Notes: generated by a model from the sequence alone, not told the origin. Shown: positions 39,523-48,627, numbered from the stretch's first letter. The stretch is 64,000 bases of DNA from Nocardiopsis ansamitocini (GCF_030268225.1 NZ_BSQG01000005.1:248001-312000), one strand, 5' to 3'. Program-made: numbers and translations.

Positions 39523-40809
39523 ATGCGACTGATCCGCACCCTGGGAGTGGCCTGCACGGCCGCACTACTGGCTTCGTGCGCCCCCGCACAGTCGACCAAC
39601 TCCGCCTCCGACGCCGACCTCGACACCGGTACCCTGCGCGTCTGGTTGTTCTCCGAAGTCAACCAAGGCCCCAAAGAGGAAGTCGTGGACGAGGCGATCG
39701 CGGCCTTCGAGGCAGCCCACGACGACGTCACCGTAGACGTGCAGTACATCCCGGTGGACACCCGCGCCGAGCGGTTCCGCGCGGCCTTCAACGATCCCGC
39801 CAGTGCCCCCGATGTCGCGGAGTTCGGCAACACCGACCTCGCGGGGTACGTGGAGGCAGGCGGCTTCGCCGACATCAGCGCCGACATCGACGCCTGGGAC
39901 GAGGCCGCCGACATCGATGCCGAACTCGCCCGGACGACCCAGGTCGACGGCAGCACCTACGGTGTCCCTTGGTACGTGGGCATCCGCGCCCTCTTCTACC
40001 GGACCGACGTCTTCGCCGACCACGACCTGGACGTGCCCGCGACGCTGGGCGAGCTCGCCACGACCGCGCGCACGATCCGTGCGAAGGAGCCCGACCTGCT
40101 CGGCATCTCCACCGGCGGCGCCTACACCTACGGTTTCATGCCCTTCATCTGGGCGCACGGCGGTGACATCGCCATCCCCTCCGGCGGTTCCTTCACCTCC
40201 GCCATCGACTCGGCCGAGTCCCGCGCCGGTGTCGAACAGTACGCCGAGCTGCTCTCCGACGACATCTGCCCGCCCCAGACCTGTTCGGAGATGGGCGGCA
40301 ACGACAGCGTCCAGAACTTCGTCGCGGGCAAAGCCGGAATGACCATCGGCGGCAACTTCAGCCTCAACGCCGTCCAGGAGAGCGCGATCGGTGAGGACTT
40401 CGCCGTCGTCCCGCTGCCCGGGGTGGAGGAGGGCTCGGTGGCCCCCGCGTTCGCCGGCGGCAACAACCTGGGGATCCTGGCAGGGACCGAACGCCGCACC
40501 CTCGCCCTGGAATTCACCCAGTTGCTGGGCGGCAAGGAGTACCAGCGCAAGATGTTCGACGCCATGGGCAACCTGCCGGCGTTCACCGACGTCCAAGCCG
40601 ACATCACCGCGGAACACCCCGAGATGGACCCGTTCGTCACCACCCTGGATGCGGGCACCCGGTTCGTACCGGCCACCGGCGCCTGGGCCACGATCGACGC
40701 CCAGACCGTGCTGCCCTCGATGATGCAGCAGATCGCCGGCGACCGCGCGTCGGTCGACGAGGCCACCGACGATGCGGCCGGCCAGATGAACGACGCGTTC
40801 GGTCAGTGA
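39523..40809 (+). CDS. ABC sugar transporter binding lipoprotein
   Basis: A 428-residue family 1 extracellular solute-binding protein. Signal and lipobox end LLASC with Cys19. The segments TLRVWLFSEVNQG, APDVAEFGNTDLAGYVEAG and VDGSTYGVPWYVGIRALFYRTDVF are typical of maltose/chitobiose-type binding proteins. It captures an oligosaccharide outside the membrane for the two permeases that follow. Sugar identity cannot be read from the sequence. AAGGAG precedes the ATG. The ATPase is missing, as is usual for actinobacterial importers that share a general MsiK-type ATPase. Confidence 0.88.
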   Translation: MRLIRTLGVACTAALLASCAPAQSTNSASDADLDTGTLRVWLFSEVNQGPKEEVVDEAIAAFEAAHDDVTVDVQYIPVDTRAERFRAAFNDPASAPDVAEFGNTDLAGYVEAGGFADISADIDAWDEAADIDAELARTTQVDGSTYGVPWYVGIRALFYRTDVFADHDLDVPATLGELATTARTIRAKEPDLLGISTGGAYTYGFMPFIWAHGGDIAIPSGGSFTSAIDSAESRAGVEQYAELLSDDICPPQTCSEMGGNDSVQNFVAGKAGMTIGGNFSLNAVQESAIGEDFAVVPLPGVEEGSVAPAFAGGNNLGILAGTERRTLALEFTQLLGGKEYQRKMFDAMGNLPAFTDVQADITAEHPEMDPFVTTLDAGTRFVPATGAWATIDAQTVLPSMMQQIAGDRASVDEATDDAAGQMNDAFGQ

Positions 40810-40813
40810 ACCG

Positions 40814-41764
40814 ATGACAACACCCGTTCTGCCCGTGCGGCAGGCCGGGGGCCGCAAAGCCCCCGGCCGCCGACGCGGCGGCCACGAACCATGGGTCTAT
40901 CTCGCGCCCGCGCTGGTGATCCTCGCCGTCATGCTGGTCTACCCCCTGTACCAGCTCGGCCTCGTCTCGCTGTTCGACTACCGCCAGGCACAGGTCAGCG
41001 GAACCGAGCCGCTGCGTTTCATCGGGCTGGACAACTACACGGCCCTACTGGGCAGCGAGCGGTTCTGGACGGTTCTCGCCAACACGACGGTCTTCGCCGG
41101 GGCCTGTGTCCTGGGCACGCTGCTGGTCGGCGGTTCCCTGGCGGTGCTGGCCACGCGGCTGCGTCCCTGGGTGCGCACCGCACTGTTCCTGACAGCGCTG
41201 GCTGCCTGGGCGACCCCCGCGGTGACCGGGAGTGCGGTGTGGCTGTTCCTCTTCGATCCCACCCTGGGGCTGGTCAACCAGACCTTGGCGGGGATCGGGT
41301 TCGACGGGTTCGCCGGACATTCCTGGACCTACGACAAGTGGTCGGCCTTCGGCCTGGTCGGCGCGCAGGTGGTGTGGTGCTCGTTCCCCTTCGTCATGGT
41401 GACGCTGTACGCGGGGATCCAGTCGATTCCCGAGGAGATCGTGGAGGCAGCCAGGCTGGACGGCGCCACAACCCCCCGCATCGCCTGGAGCATCATGCTG
41501 CCGATGCTGCGCCCGGTGATGATGATCGTGACGATCCAGTCGATCATCTGGGACTTCAAGATCTTCACGCAGATCTACATCATGACCAACGGCGGTGGTG
41601 TCTCGGGCCAGAACCTGGTCCTCAACGTCTACGGCTACCAGCAGGCGTTCGCCGCCAGCGAGTACGGGCTCGGCTCGGCCATCGGCGTGGTCACCACCCT
41701 GCTGCTCCTGGCCATCACACTGGTCTACCTGCGCGTCCTGCGCCGCAACGGGGAGGTCTTGTGA
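40814..41764 (+). CDS. ABC sugar permease, MalF-like
   Basis: A 316-residue inner-membrane permease with six membrane segments after a basic N-terminus. The EAA loop that contacts the ATPase reads EAARLDGATTPRIAWSIMLP (about 218-237). It starts four bases after the binding-protein stop. Its stop overlaps the next gene's GTG (GTGA at 41761-41764), so the pair is translationally coupled. Confidence 0.92.
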   Translation: MTTPVLPVRQAGGRKAPGRRRGGHEPWVYLAPALVILAVMLVYPLYQLGLVSLFDYRQAQVSGTEPLRFIGLDNYTALLGSERFWTVLANTTVFAGACVLGTLLVGGSLAVLATRLRPWVRTALFLTALAAWATPAVTGSAVWLFLFDPTLGLVNQTLAGIGFDGFAGHSWTYDKWSAFGLVGAQVVWCSFPFVMVTLYAGIQSIPEEIVEAARLDGATTPRIAWSIMLPMLRPVMMIVTIQSIIWDFKIFTQIYIMTNGGGVSGQNLVLNVYGYQQAFAASEYGLGSAIGVVTTLLLLAITLVYLRVLRRNGEVL

Positions 41765-42624
41765 GTACTTCGACCACCGGTCGCACCCGACGGCGGTTCC
41801 CGCTGGCCGACCTGGCAGCACTGGCGGTGGCAGCGGTCGTTGCGTTCCCGCTGTACTGGATGCTGCTGTCGGCGCTGCGACCACGCACCGAACTGGAGGC
41901 CGGAGACGCCACCCCGTTCACCCTCGCCCCCACCCTGGAGTCGTTTCGCCGGGTGATCCTGGTGGACGGATTCGGCCAGTACCTGTTCAACAGCCTGTTG
42001 ATCGCCGCCGCGGTGGTGGTGCTGTCCACGGTGTGCGCGTTCCTCGCCGCTGTCGCCCTGACCCGCTACCGGTTCCGCAGCCGCACGACCCTGCTGGTCA
42101 TGGTGCTGGTCGCCCAGATGGTTCCGGTGGAGGCACTGACCATCCCGCTGTTCTTCCTCATGCGCAACATCGGCGGAACCGTTCCGGCGCTCGGCCTCAA
42201 CCATCTCGGTTCCCTCGTCCTGGTGCACCTCGCCTTCTCGATCCCCTTCGCGATCTGGATGCTGCGAGGGTTCGTCGCGGCGGTCCCGCGCGAAGTGGAA
42301 GAGGCCGCCCGGCTGGACGGGGCCGGCAGCTTCACCTTCGTGCGACGCATCCTGTTCCCGCTCGTGGCGCCGGGGGTGGTCGCGTGCAGCATCTTCTCCT
42401 TCATCGCCACTTGGAACGACTTCCTCTTCGCCAGGACTTTCATCATCTCGGCGCAGGAGAACCAGACGCTGCCCATCGCGCTCCTGACCTTCTTCAAACC
42501 CGACGAGAACGACTGGGGTGGCATCATGGCGGGATCGGTGCTGATGACCATCCCCGTCCTGGTGTTCTTCATCCTGGTCCAGCGCCACCTCGTCTCCGGG
42601 CTGGGAGGGGCGGTGAAGGGATGA
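41761..42624 (+). CDS. ABC sugar permease, MalG-like
   Basis: A 287-residue permease partner with six membrane segments and the EAA loop EEAARLDGAGSFTFVRRILF (about 180-199). The GTG start overlaps the upstream stop. Its own TGA overlaps the ATG of the IclR gene (ATGA at 42621-42624), showing one coupled operon from binding protein to regulator. Confidence 0.92.
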   Translation: MSTSTTGRTRRRFPLADLAALAVAAVVAFPLYWMLLSALRPRTELEAGDATPFTLAPTLESFRRVILVDGFGQYLFNSLLIAAAVVVLSTVCAFLAAVALTRYRFRSRTTLLVMVLVAQMVPVEALTIPLFFLMRNIGGTVPALGLNHLGSLVLVHLAFSIPFAIWMLRGFVAAVPREVEEAARLDGAGSFTFVRRILFPLVAPGVVACSIFSFIATWNDFLFARTFIISAQENQTLPIALLTFFKPDENDWGGIMAGSVLMTIPVLVFFILVQRHLVSGLGGAVKG

Positions 42625-43421
42625 CGGCCGACACCCCGGGGACGCGGCCCGCACGCAACTCCTCGGCGTCGCTGCGCCGCGCACTGGCCATCCTGGAACA
42701 GGTGCGTTTCCAGCCGGCAGGCAGTCGAGGGGTGAGCCTCACCCACCTGGCCGAGGCCCTGGAACTGAACAAAAGCACCGTCCTGCGGCTGGCCACCCCG
42801 CTCCTGGAGGCCCGGCTGCTGACCCGGGACCGCGAGACCGGCCGGTTCCGCCTGGGCGCCGCCGCGCTCTCACTCGGACAGGCCTACCTCGACCAGCTGG
42901 ACCTGCGCTCGGTGGCGTCCAAGCACCTGCGGGAGCTGATGCGGCGCACCGGGCACACCTGCCACCTGGTGGTGCTGGAGGGACTGGACGTCGTCTACGC
43001 GGACAAGGTCGAGGACACCGCCACGGTGCGCATGGCCTCACGGATCGGGGCGCGCATGCCCGCCTACCGCACCGCGGTGGGCAAGGCCATCCTGTCCCAC
43101 GGTCCGCCCGACCTGGTCGACGACGTGGTCGCCGCAGGGCTGCCCCCGGTGACGGGGAAGACCATCACCGATCCCGATGCCTTCCGGCGCGAACTGGTGC
43201 GCGTGCGCGAACGCGGTTACGCCATCGACGACCGGGAGAACGAGCCGGAGGTCCGGTGCGTGGCCGCCGCGGTGTTCGACCACAACGACGAGGCCACCGC
43301 CGCGATCAGCGTCTCCTCCCTGGCCAGCCGGCTCACCGCCGCCCAGGTCCGCGAGCTGGGGCCCGATGTGGTCGGCACGGCCGCACGCATATCCGGTGAG
43401 CTGGGCGCCCGCCGGATCTGA
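42621..43421 (+). CDS. IclR-family transcriptional regulator
   Basis: A 266-residue regulator. It has an N-terminal winged helix (about 15-75: SLRRALAILEQV...LNKSTVLRLATPLLEARLL) and a C-terminal IclR ligand domain (AYRTAVGKAILSHGP, RERGYAIDDRENEPEVRCVAAAVFD, AISVSSLASRL). As the last, coupled gene of the sugar importer it probably controls that operon, perhaps through the palindrome at 39366-39380. IclR control of an ABC sugar operon is less common than LacI or GntR control. Confidence 0.9.
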   Translation: MTADTPGTRPARNSSASLRRALAILEQVRFQPAGSRGVSLTHLAEALELNKSTVLRLATPLLEARLLTRDRETGRFRLGAAALSLGQAYLDQLDLRSVASKHLRELMRRTGHTCHLVVLEGLDVVYADKVEDTATVRMASRIGARMPAYRTAVGKAILSHGPPDLVDDVVAAGLPPVTGKTITDPDAFRRELVRVRERGYAIDDRENEPEVRCVAAAVFDHNDEATAAISVSSLASRLTAAQVRELGPDVVGTAARISGELGARRI

Positions 43422-43460
43422 CCCGCCCTCGCGTACTCGCCCCTCGACGTGGGGCTCCGA

Positions 43461-44216
43461 CTACTCGTAGGGATCCGGGGGGTTGTCCACCGCGGTCATC
43501 TCGCCGACGGTGAACCGGTGGTCCCGGATCTCCTGAAGGTCGCCCTCGGGCTCCGCCCAGGTCCCGGTGACCGTCCACCACGAGTCCTTGGGTGGCTCCG
43601 GCTCGTTCTCGACCAGGACACGGTTGACGATGGCGTCCGCCGCGCAACAGGCCATCTGCAACCGCGCCAGATACCAGCCCTCCCCCTCGGGGTTGGGTAC
43701 CGCGAACCCGGTGAGCTCGATCTCGCGCCCGGCCATTTGCCGGTCCGCGTCGGTCCAGGCACGCATGACGAACGCCTGGAGCTCCATGGGCACGGGCTCA
43801 CCGGCCGGGACATCGGCGCCGAACTCGTCCAGGGAACCGGCCTCGACGTCGGAGGGCGCCGGCGGGTTGGCCGCCGAGGCCGTATAAGCGCCCAGTGCCG
43901 GCGGCGCGACCACGAACACCGCGATGACCGGCATGAGCAGCAGCCAGGCCACTCCGGGACCCCGCGCATGGGAGTGTCCGTGGTGGTCGTCATCGCCGCC
44001 CCCGGACTCCGGGTTCTCGTCCGCGCCGCGCGCCGCGGCCAGCAGGTCACTGGCCACGGCGACAACGCCGAGGACGACCAATACGACGCCGGCGGCGACC
44101 AGGAACGGTTTGAAGGCCGCCTGCACATAGTTCAGGTAGAGGCCTGAAGCGAGCGTGACACTCAGCGCGGAGGCCCCCAGCAGGACGAGGACCATTCCTT
44201 GGGCGATCCGGTTCAC
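43461..44216 (-). CDS. TIGR03943/YcgQ-type membrane protein
   Basis: A 251-residue protein with membrane helices near both ends of the N-terminal half. A His/Asp-rich loop (GGGDDDHHGHSHARG, about 75-90) suggests metal contact. A C-terminal extracytoplasmic domain contains RLQMACCAADAIVNRVLVEN. It is the regular partner of the COG0701 permease encoded just upstream, and its GTG overlaps that gene's TGA (GTGA). The pair's substrate is not established; a Zur-like box ahead of the operon points to a role in zinc limitation. Confidence 0.8.
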   Translation of the reverse strand: MNRIAQGMVLVLLGASALSVTLASGLYLNYVQAAFKPFLVAAGVVLVVLGVVAVASDLLAAARGADENPESGGGDDDHHGHSHARGPGVAWLLLMPVIAVFVVAPPALGAYTASAANPPAPSDVEAGSLDEFGADVPAGEPVPMELQAFVMRAWTDADRQMAGREIELTGFAVPNPEGEGWYLARLQMACCAADAIVNRVLVENEPEPPKDSWWTVTGTWAEPEGDLQEIRDHRFTVGEMTAVDNPPDPYE

Positions 44217-45280
44217 AGCAGCCACCAGCCGATTCCGAAGGTGAAGATCAGGGTCATTGCCAGCGTGAGCGGCACGAACCGGTAGACGAAGGACCAACCG
44301 AAGGTACCGGCCTGCAACGCGATGAGCTTGAGGTCGACCATGGGACCGACCACCAGGAAGGCGAGCTTGGCGGTGGGCGAGAACGCGGTCAGGCTCGCCG
44401 CGACGAACGCGTCGGCCTCCGAGCAGATCGACAGCAGGATGGCCAGCAGCGCAAGAACCAGGACCGACAGCACCGGCCGGTCGGCGACGGCCGTGATCCA
44501 GTCCCGGGGGACGAGCACGTTGAGCGTGGCTGCGGCCAGGCCGCCCACGACCAGGAAGCCTCCCGCGTGCATGAGGTCGTGCTGCATGGACTCCCGGAAG
44601 ACCAGCCACTTGGAGGCGTCGGGATCGTGGTGGCGGCGCGGCGGCCGCAGCCAGTCGGTGCGACCGAACCGTGCCCACACCCAGCCGACCACCACGGCCG
44701 CGCCGAGCGACGCCAGGAACCGCGCGGCCACCATCTCGGGCTGGTTCGGGAAGGCCACCGCGGTGGCCACCAAGACGATGGGGTTGATGGCCGGGGCGGC
44801 CAGCAGGAAGGTCAGCGCGGCAGCCGGGGCGACCCCCTGGCGCATCAGTCCGCTGGCCACGGGCACCGAGGCGCACTCGCAGCCGGGCAGGACGGCACCG
44901 GAGAGGCCCGCCACCGGTACCGCCAGGGCAGGTCTGCGCGGGATGACGCGCTGCCAGAACGACGCCGGGACGAACGCGCTCAGCGCCGCCGACAATGCGA
45001 CGCCGAACACCAGGAACGGCAGCGCCTGGAGGCTGATGGCGGTGAAGATCGTCGCCCAGGCGAGGAACGCCTCACTGGTCAGTGTGTCGGACAGCCACGC
45101 GTTTCCAACGGCCAGTGCGATGATGAACAGCGCGAAGAGCCAGATGGTTGCGGTACGCCGCGGCCCAGTGGGGCGCCCCCAGTCCGCGGGCGGCAGGTTC
45201 TGGCCGTCGGGGTCGTCCCACCCGTGGGCCAGGGAGTCGCCCAGGGCAGGAGGAGCCCCAGGGGATGGTCGTTCCGGCAC
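44213..45280 (-). CDS. COG0701/UPF0718 permease
   Basis: A 355-residue membrane protein with about eight helices and the family's cysteine motif LPGCECASVPVASGLMRQG (Cys pair about 135-137), plus APAINPIVLVATA and SEADAFVAASLTAF. The GTG at 45280 has GAGG seven bases upstream. It is translationally coupled to the YcgQ-type gene. Family members are predicted transporters of unproven substrate. A Zur-like box lies about 50 bases before the start. Confidence 0.85.
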   Translation of the reverse strand: MPERPSPGAPPALGDSLAHGWDDPDGQNLPPADWGRPTGPRRTATIWLFALFIIALAVGNAWLSDTLTSEAFLAWATIFTAISLQALPFLVFGVALSAALSAFVPASFWQRVIPRRPALAVPVAGLSGAVLPGCECASVPVASGLMRQGVAPAAALTFLLAAPAINPIVLVATAVAFPNQPEMVAARFLASLGAAVVVGWVWARFGRTDWLRPPRRHHDPDASKWLVFRESMQHDLMHAGGFLVVGGLAAATLNVLVPRDWITAVADRPVLSVLVLALLAILLSICSEADAFVAASLTAFSPTAKLAFLVVGPMVDLKLIALQAGTFGWSFVYRFVPLTLAMTLIFTFGIGWWLL

Positions 45281-45330
45281 GCCGGATCCTCACTCGTCGG
45301 TCGAAGTCAGGGATTCCGTCGCATGGTAGC

Positions 45331-45345
45331 CGATAACCGTTTTCA
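45331..45345 (-). promoter_or_regulatory. Zur-like box before the permease pair
   Basis: Minus strand TGAAAACGGTTATCG matches the Zur palindrome TGAAAATGATTTTCA at about 11 of 15 positions and resembles the box before the Mrf-like gene. Confidence 0.65.
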
Positions 45346-45379
45346 CTGTGCGCCGCCGTGCTGTGCCCTCCCGGGGCGG

Positions 45380-46393
45380 TTACTGTCCGAGGCGCACGAT
45401 CATCTTCCCGGTGTTGGCGCCACGCAGCATGTCGATGAACGCCCGGGGGGCATTCTCCAGTCCGTCCACGATGGTCTCTCGGAAGGTGATGGCGCCCTCG
45501 GCCACGGCAGGGGCCACATCGCGGTAGAACGATCCCACGAGTTCGGGGTTGTCACCGACGATGAAACCACGCAGGGTGAGCCGCTTGGCGACGATCTGGA
45601 AGAGGTTGCGCGGAGCCTGGGGCGGCTCGGTGGCGTTGTAGCCGGAGATCGCTCCGCACAGCGCGAAACGGGCGAAATCGTTGGCCACCGCTATGGCTGC
45701 CTCCAGGTGCTCGCCACCGACGTTGTCGAAGTAGACGTCGATTCCGTCGGGGGCCGCCTCGACGAGTTGGTCGCGCACCGGCCCGTCCTTGTAGTTGAAG
45801 GCGGCGTCGAACCCGAGGTCCTCGACGAGGTGGCGCACCTTCTCCGACGATCCCGCACTGCCGATGACCCGCTTGGCACCGTTGCGTTTGGCCAGTTGTC
45901 CCACGACGCTGCCCACCGCGCCGGCCGCGCCCGAGACGAACACGGTGTCGCCCTCACGCATCTCCGCCTTGTGGAAGAGGCCGATGTAGGCGGTCTGGCC
46001 GGGCATCCCGAGGACCCCGAGGTAAGCGCTGGCGGGCAGGTCCCCTGTCACGTTGACCGGACGCACCGAGGAGACGGGCAGCAGGGCGTGGGAACGCCAG
46101 CCCTGGCCGTGCAGGACGGTGGTGCCGACGGGATAGGAGGGGTCCCCGCTCGCCTCGACGACACCGACGGCGGCGCCGTCCATGGGTTCGCCGATCTCGT
46201 AGGGGTCGGTGTAGCTGCGGACACCGGTCATCTTGCCCCGCATGTAGGGATCCACCGAGAGCGCGAGGTTGCGCACCAGCAACTCGCCCTGCCCGGGATC
46301 GGGTAGCACGCGCTCGGCCAGGGTGAAGTTGGTGGGCGTGGGCTCACCCTTGGGGTAGGCGGCGAGGTGGATCTCACGGGCGGTGACCGACAT
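45380..46393 (-). CDS. NADP-dependent medium-chain oxidoreductase (LTB4DH/CurA-like)
   Basis: A 337-residue zinc-free medium-chain reductase. Motifs: DPYMRGKM near 50, LGMPGQTAYIGLF, the nucleotide site VSGAAGAVGSVVGQLAK (about 148-164), IDVYFDNVGGEHLEAAI, and LRGFIVGD. The family reduces alpha,beta-unsaturated ketones and aldehydes with NADPH in the cytoplasm. ATG 46393 gives the standard length; the frame extends upstream without a ribosome site. It is a single gene. Confidence 0.9.
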   Translation of the reverse strand: MSVTAREIHLAAYPKGEPTPTNFTLAERVLPDPGQGELLVRNLALSVDPYMRGKMTGVRSYTDPYEIGEPMDGAAVGVVEASGDPSYPVGTTVLHGQGWRSHALLPVSSVRPVNVTGDLPASAYLGVLGMPGQTAYIGLFHKAEMREGDTVFVSGAAGAVGSVVGQLAKRNGAKRVIGSAGSSEKVRHLVEDLGFDAAFNYKDGPVRDQLVEAAPDGIDVYFDNVGGEHLEAAIAVANDFARFALCGAISGYNATEPPQAPRNLFQIVAKRLTLRGFIVGDNPELVGSFYRDVAPAVAEGAITFRETIVDGLENAPRAFIDMLRGANTGKMIVRLGQ

Positions 46394-46541
46394 GACGGCA
46401 CTCGGCTTTCCTGGATCTGCGGGACTGGTCACCCCATTGGCTTCCCACAACGCGCCGTCTCACACCGGCAGTATGCCGTCCGCCTCCGTGGTGTTTGGCG
46501 TCGAGCGGCCACGGGCAGTTGTCCTGGTCAGGGGGATTGAC

Positions 46542-46850
46542 ATGAACGACCGGCAGGGGCACTTCGGCGACGCACCGGACATCGACGGGGCCGGTCTGCA
46601 CCGCTCGCACAAGGGGCGGGCCTCGTCATGGGCGATGGTTCTGGTCATGGTCGTCGGCTTCATCACGGCAGGGGTCGGCCTGACGCAGGGGCCGTCCTGG
46701 CTCGTGGTCGGGATCGGCGTCGTGGTGTTCGCGTTCGGCGGCCTGGTCGCTTTGGCGATCGGCATTTTCAAGGACACCGGGGTGGTGCAGGAGAAGCGGC
46801 CGCCACGCTCGGCGCGAAAGCGCGGTGGGAGCGAGGGGAACCCTCCGTAG
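46542..46850 (+). CDS. Small two-helix membrane protein (DUF6704-like)
   Basis: A 102-residue protein with a soluble N-terminus (LHRSHKGRASSWAM), two membrane segments (about 31-52 and 54-76) and a basic C-terminal tail. This resembles the small 'HGxTPAAW' membrane proteins common near actinobacterial respiratory or biosynthetic genes. No function is known. The ATG at 46542 is preceded by GGGGG. A very strong terminator follows. Confidence 0.7.
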   Translation: MNDRQGHFGDAPDIDGAGLHRSHKGRASSWAMVLVMVVGFITAGVGLTQGPSWLVVGIGVVVFAFGGLVALAIGIFKDTGVVQEKRPPRSARKRGGSEGNPP

Positions 46851-46875
46851 AACGAGCGCCGCCCGAACAGCCCGT

Positions 46876-46924
46876 GAAACGCCGGTGGCCGCGCTCCCGA
46901 GGGGAGCGCGGCCACCGGCGTTTC
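46876..46924. terminator. Long perfect-stem terminator
   Basis: Two 23-base arms (46876-46898 and 46902-46924) are exact complements around a 3-base loop. The stem begins GAAAC and ends GTTTC, so it can end transcription from both the small membrane protein gene and the helicase gene. Confidence 0.85.
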
Positions 46925-46932
46925 AGGCGGGG

Positions 46933-48627
46933 TCAGGCGCGCGGAGCGCCCTGACGGCGGTCGTCACCACCACGGAAGGCAGGCGTGCGTGCTCCGCCGC
47001 CCCGGCGGTCGTCACTGCGGAAGGCGGGACGGCCCTCGCGGTCGCCGAAGTCGCGACGCGGACGGCCCTCGCGGTCGCCGAAGTCGCGGCGCGGACGGCC
47101 CTCGCGGTCGCCGAAGTCGCGGCGCGGACGGTCGTCGCGGTCACCGAACGAACGGCGCTCGCCCTGTGGGCGGTCCGCGGAGTCGCGGCGCGGACGGTCG
47201 TCGCGGTCACCGAACGAACGGCGCTCGCCGCCCTGGGAACGCTCACCGAAGTCGCGACGCGGACGGCTGTCGCGGTCACCGAAGTCGCGACGCGGACGGC
47301 CGCCCCCACCTCCGTACCCACCGCGGCGGGGACCGCCGCGGCCACGGCCGCGACGCTCGGGCTCGGGCGGCTCGATCCAGGGCTCCCACGAGGGCTCGCG
47401 GGCGCCGGTGACCTCGGTCAGCAGCTCGTCACCGGGGTTGACCAGGTGCTGCTTGGCGTCCACCCCGGCGTCGATGAGCAGACGGCGGGCCTGACGGCGC
47501 TGGTTGGGTGCCACGATGGAGACGACCCGACCGGACTCGCCCGCACGGGCGGTACGGCCGCCGCGGTGCAGGTAGTCCTTGTGCCCGGTGGGCAGGTCGA
47601 CGTTGAGCACGAGGTCGATGCCGTCGACGTGGATACCGCGGGCCGCGACGTCGGTGGCGACCAGGGTCTGGATCTTGCCCTCGCGGAACTTGGCCAGCGT
47701 CTTGGTGCGTACGCTCTGGGTCTTGCCGCCGTGCAGCGAGGCGGCCGGAACGCCGGCGTTGACCAGTTGCTCGCTGATGCTGTCAGCGCGGTGCTTGCTG
47801 CGCACGAACAGGATGGTGCGACCGTCGCGGGCGGCAATCTCGGTGATGATGCGGCTCTTGTCGCGCGGAAGCACCTTGAGCAGGTGGTGCTCCATCGTGC
47901 TGACCTGGGAGACCGGCGGGTCGACCGAGTGGGTCTGCGGGTCGTTCATGTAGCGGCGGACCAGTTTGTCGACGTCGCCGTCCAGGGTCGCGGAGAACAG
48001 CAGCGTCTGCCCCTTGGGGCGCACCTGGTCGAGCAGCTCGCTGACCTGGGGCATGAAACCCATGTCGCACATCTGGTCGGCCTCGTCCAGCACGGACAGC
48101 TCGACGTCGCGCAGGTCGCAGGCGCCCTGGTCGATCAGGTCGCTGAGGCGGCCGGGCGTGGCGACCAGGATCTCGATACCGCGACGCAGTTCGCTGATCT
48201 GGCGGGTGTAGGAGCTGCCCCCGACGACGTCGCCGACGCGGACGCCGAGCACGTGGGCGTAGGGAAGCAGGGCGTCGCGGACCTGGTGGGCGAGTTCGCG
48301 GGTGGGCACCAGCACGAGGCCGCGGGGGCGGCGGGACTCCGCACGTGCCTGGGCCGCGCGAACCAGCATCGGCAGGCCGAAGGCCAGGGTCTTGCCGGAT
48401 CCGGTGCGCCCGCAGCCGAGCACGTCGCGACCGGCGATGGCGTCCGGAATGGTCGCTGCCTGAATCGGGAACGGGGTGGTCACACCGTTCTGCGCCAGCT
48501 TTTCGACGATCGCCTCGGGGAGACCGAGATCACCGAATTGCGGGCATGCGGCATTGTCCGTCAAGTGACGTAAACCTTCCTCATCGTTGGGCTGCGTTTC
48601 GAGGAAGGCTCCGAGGTTGGTCAACAT
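46933..48627 (-). CDS. DEAD-box RNA helicase with RG-rich repeat tail
   Basis: A 564-residue helicase. Motifs: FPIQAATIP (Q motif), GRTGSGKT (motif I), PTRELAHQV (Ia), TPGR, LDEADQM (motif II), FSATL (III), and in domain 2 ATDVAARGIHV and HRGGRTARAGESG. The last 130 residues are low-complexity repeats of the type GRPRRDFGDRE, likely to bind RNA non-specifically. It unwinds short RNA duplexes, in ribosome assembly or mRNA decay. Start at ATG 48627; the 5' leader of over 250 bases may allow temperature or growth control. Confidence 0.93.
   Translation of the reverse strand: MLTNLGAFLETQPNDEEGLRHLTDNAACPQFGDLGLPEAIVEKLAQNGVTTPFPIQAATIPDAIAGRDVLGCGRTGSGKTLAFGLPMLVRAAQARAESRRPRGLVLVPTRELAHQVRDALLPYAHVLGVRVGDVVGGSSYTRQISELRRGIEILVATPGRLSDLIDQGACDLRDVELSVLDEADQMCDMGFMPQVSELLDQVRPKGQTLLFSATLDGDVDKLVRRYMNDPQTHSVDPPVSQVSTMEHHLLKVLPRDKSRIITEIAARDGRTILFVRSKHRADSISEQLVNAGVPAASLHGGKTQSVRTKTLAKFREGKIQTLVATDVAARGIHVDGIDLVLNVDLPTGHKDYLHRGGRTARAGESGRVVSIVAPNQRRQARRLLIDAGVDAKQHLVNPGDELLTEVTGAREPSWEPWIEPPEPERRGRGRGGPRRGGYGGGGGRPRRDFGDRDSRPRRDFGERSQGGERRSFGDRDDRPRRDSADRPQGERRSFGDRDDRPRRDFGDREGRPRRDFGDREGRPRRDFGDREGRPAFRSDDRRGGGARTPAFRGGDDRRQGAPRA
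47028..47306 (-). repeat. 33-bp tandem repeats coding the helicase tail
   Basis: Three consecutive near-identical 33-bp units (about 47028-47130) encode DFGDREGRPRR. Variant units of the same kind (RSFGDRDDRPRR) continue to about 47306. Copy number could vary by slippage or recombination without breaking the frame. Confidence 0.85.

Noticed and set aside
47028-47306. Repeats that at first glance resemble a CRISPR or minisatellite array
   Set aside because: They are in-frame coding repeats of the helicase tail with no unique spacers.
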